Shown piece after piece: positions 4,863 to 5,048 of a stretch of DNA of 5,048 bases. The notes under the pieces were generated by a model. That model was not told where the DNA came from. It worked only from the letters and a program-made list of their open reading frames with translations, and ran no database searches. How positions within the stretch are numbered: the first letter of the stretch is position 1; each line of letters starts with the position of its first letter. Position numbers and translations under genes: made by a program. The DNA comes from Candidatus Borrarchaeota archaeon (GTDB lineage Archaea; Asgardarchaeota; Sifarchaeia; Borrarchaeales; Borrarchaeaceae), in NCBI GenBank assembly GCA_016840645.1, contig JAEORY010000338.1, positions 1-5,048 on the forward strand. The letters run 5' to 3'.

Positions 4863-5048
4863 ATGACTCACGTACAAAAACCACTTTTCCTATTGATCCT
4901 CTCTGTCTGTTTCTTGCTGAATGGGTCCAGTCTCGATCTTAAAGCACAGGAGAATACACCTGACGGGTACTATGTCTTTGGCGGCCCTGCTGTTGAACAG
5001 GGTCGTTCGGTGGCGTTGATGCCCGATGGTTCGGGCTTCGTGATCGCC
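4863..5048 (+). CDS. N-terminus of a secreted beta-propeller-type protein (partial)
   Basis: The first 62 codons of a gene that runs off the window. MTHVQKPLFLLILSVCFLLNG then SSLDLKAQENTP is a signal peptide (basic n-region, hydrophobic core) with probable cleavage after the KAQ region. The mature start, YYVFGGPAVEQGRSVALMPDGSGFVIA, follows the pattern of secreted propeller repeats of the form FGG...(D/E)xGxSV...DGGxxIAG found in long extracellular proteins of several Gram-negative phyla. It is more GC-rich than its upstream spacer. The cysteine in FLLISVC-like context is not followed by a typical lipobox end, so export by type I signal peptidase is likelier. Full length and function are not visible. 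Confidence 0.7.
   Translation, partial: MTHVQKPLFLLILSVCFLLNGSSLDLKAQENTPDGYYVFGGPAVEQGRSVALMPDGSGFVIA

Noticed and set aside
1..5048. CRISPR array, tRNA, rRNA, transposase or integrase
   Set aside because: No regularly spaced long repeats, cloverleaf-like segments, rRNA-like blocks or recombinase motifs were seen on either strand.

Overview
The window is AT-rich bacterial DNA with five recognisable protein-coding genes or gene ends, long intergenic stretches, and no rRNA, tRNA, CRISPR array or transposase. Gene content points to an environmental Gram-negative bacterium with large families of exported PD40 beta-propeller and esterase/TPR proteins. Aminicenantes-, Acidobacteria- or Bacteroidetes/Ignavibacteria-like lineages fit, but the phylum cannot be fixed from this sequence. 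Shine-Dalgarno sites (GAGGA, AGGAGG) precede several genes, so SD-led initiation is in use.

Layout: (a) 1-41, a possible C-terminal tail of a + strand gene. (b) 113-1302, a - strand exported alpha/beta-hydrolase (putative esterase, GHSAGG nucleophile elbow) with a C-terminal TPR region. Its signal peptide and SD lie in a different frame, joined across an A8 tract. (c) 1539-2750, a - strand 403-residue orphan protein with a PD-(D/E)XK nuclease-like core (GADG...IEVK). It has no SD of its own but overlaps a 25-codon leader ORF (2732-2809) that has a good SD and a perfect TATAAT box upstream. (d) 2810-3239, an AT-rich divergent intergenic region with a promoter-like site overlapping a 17-bp perfect dyad and a possible 45-codon ORF. 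(e) 3240-4196, a + strand exported PD40 (TolB-like) propeller protein. (f) 4206-4392, an intergenic stretch with - strand scraps resembling a TPR C-terminus and a PD40 blade, plus a 9-bp inverted repeat. (g) 4405-4587, a - strand 60-residue conserved-looking small protein with a strong SD. (h) 4863 to the window end, the N-terminus of a + strand secreted propeller-type protein.

The genes do not form an obvious operon: orientations alternate and spacers exceed 200 bp. The hydrolase and both propeller proteins are predicted to act outside the cytoplasm. The nuclease-like protein is the functional outlier and could be an accessory or defence gene. A 10-mer, CTCCCCTATT, occurs three times in the same orientation in spacers, on both sides of the nuclease gene and after the propeller gene, with a fourth inverted copy.

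The main points for a second look are the two genes whose SD-led starts are each one A short of being in frame (A8 and A6 tracts), the orphan nuclease-like gene, the dispersed 10-mer, the promoter-overlapping dyad, and the decayed gene fragments.
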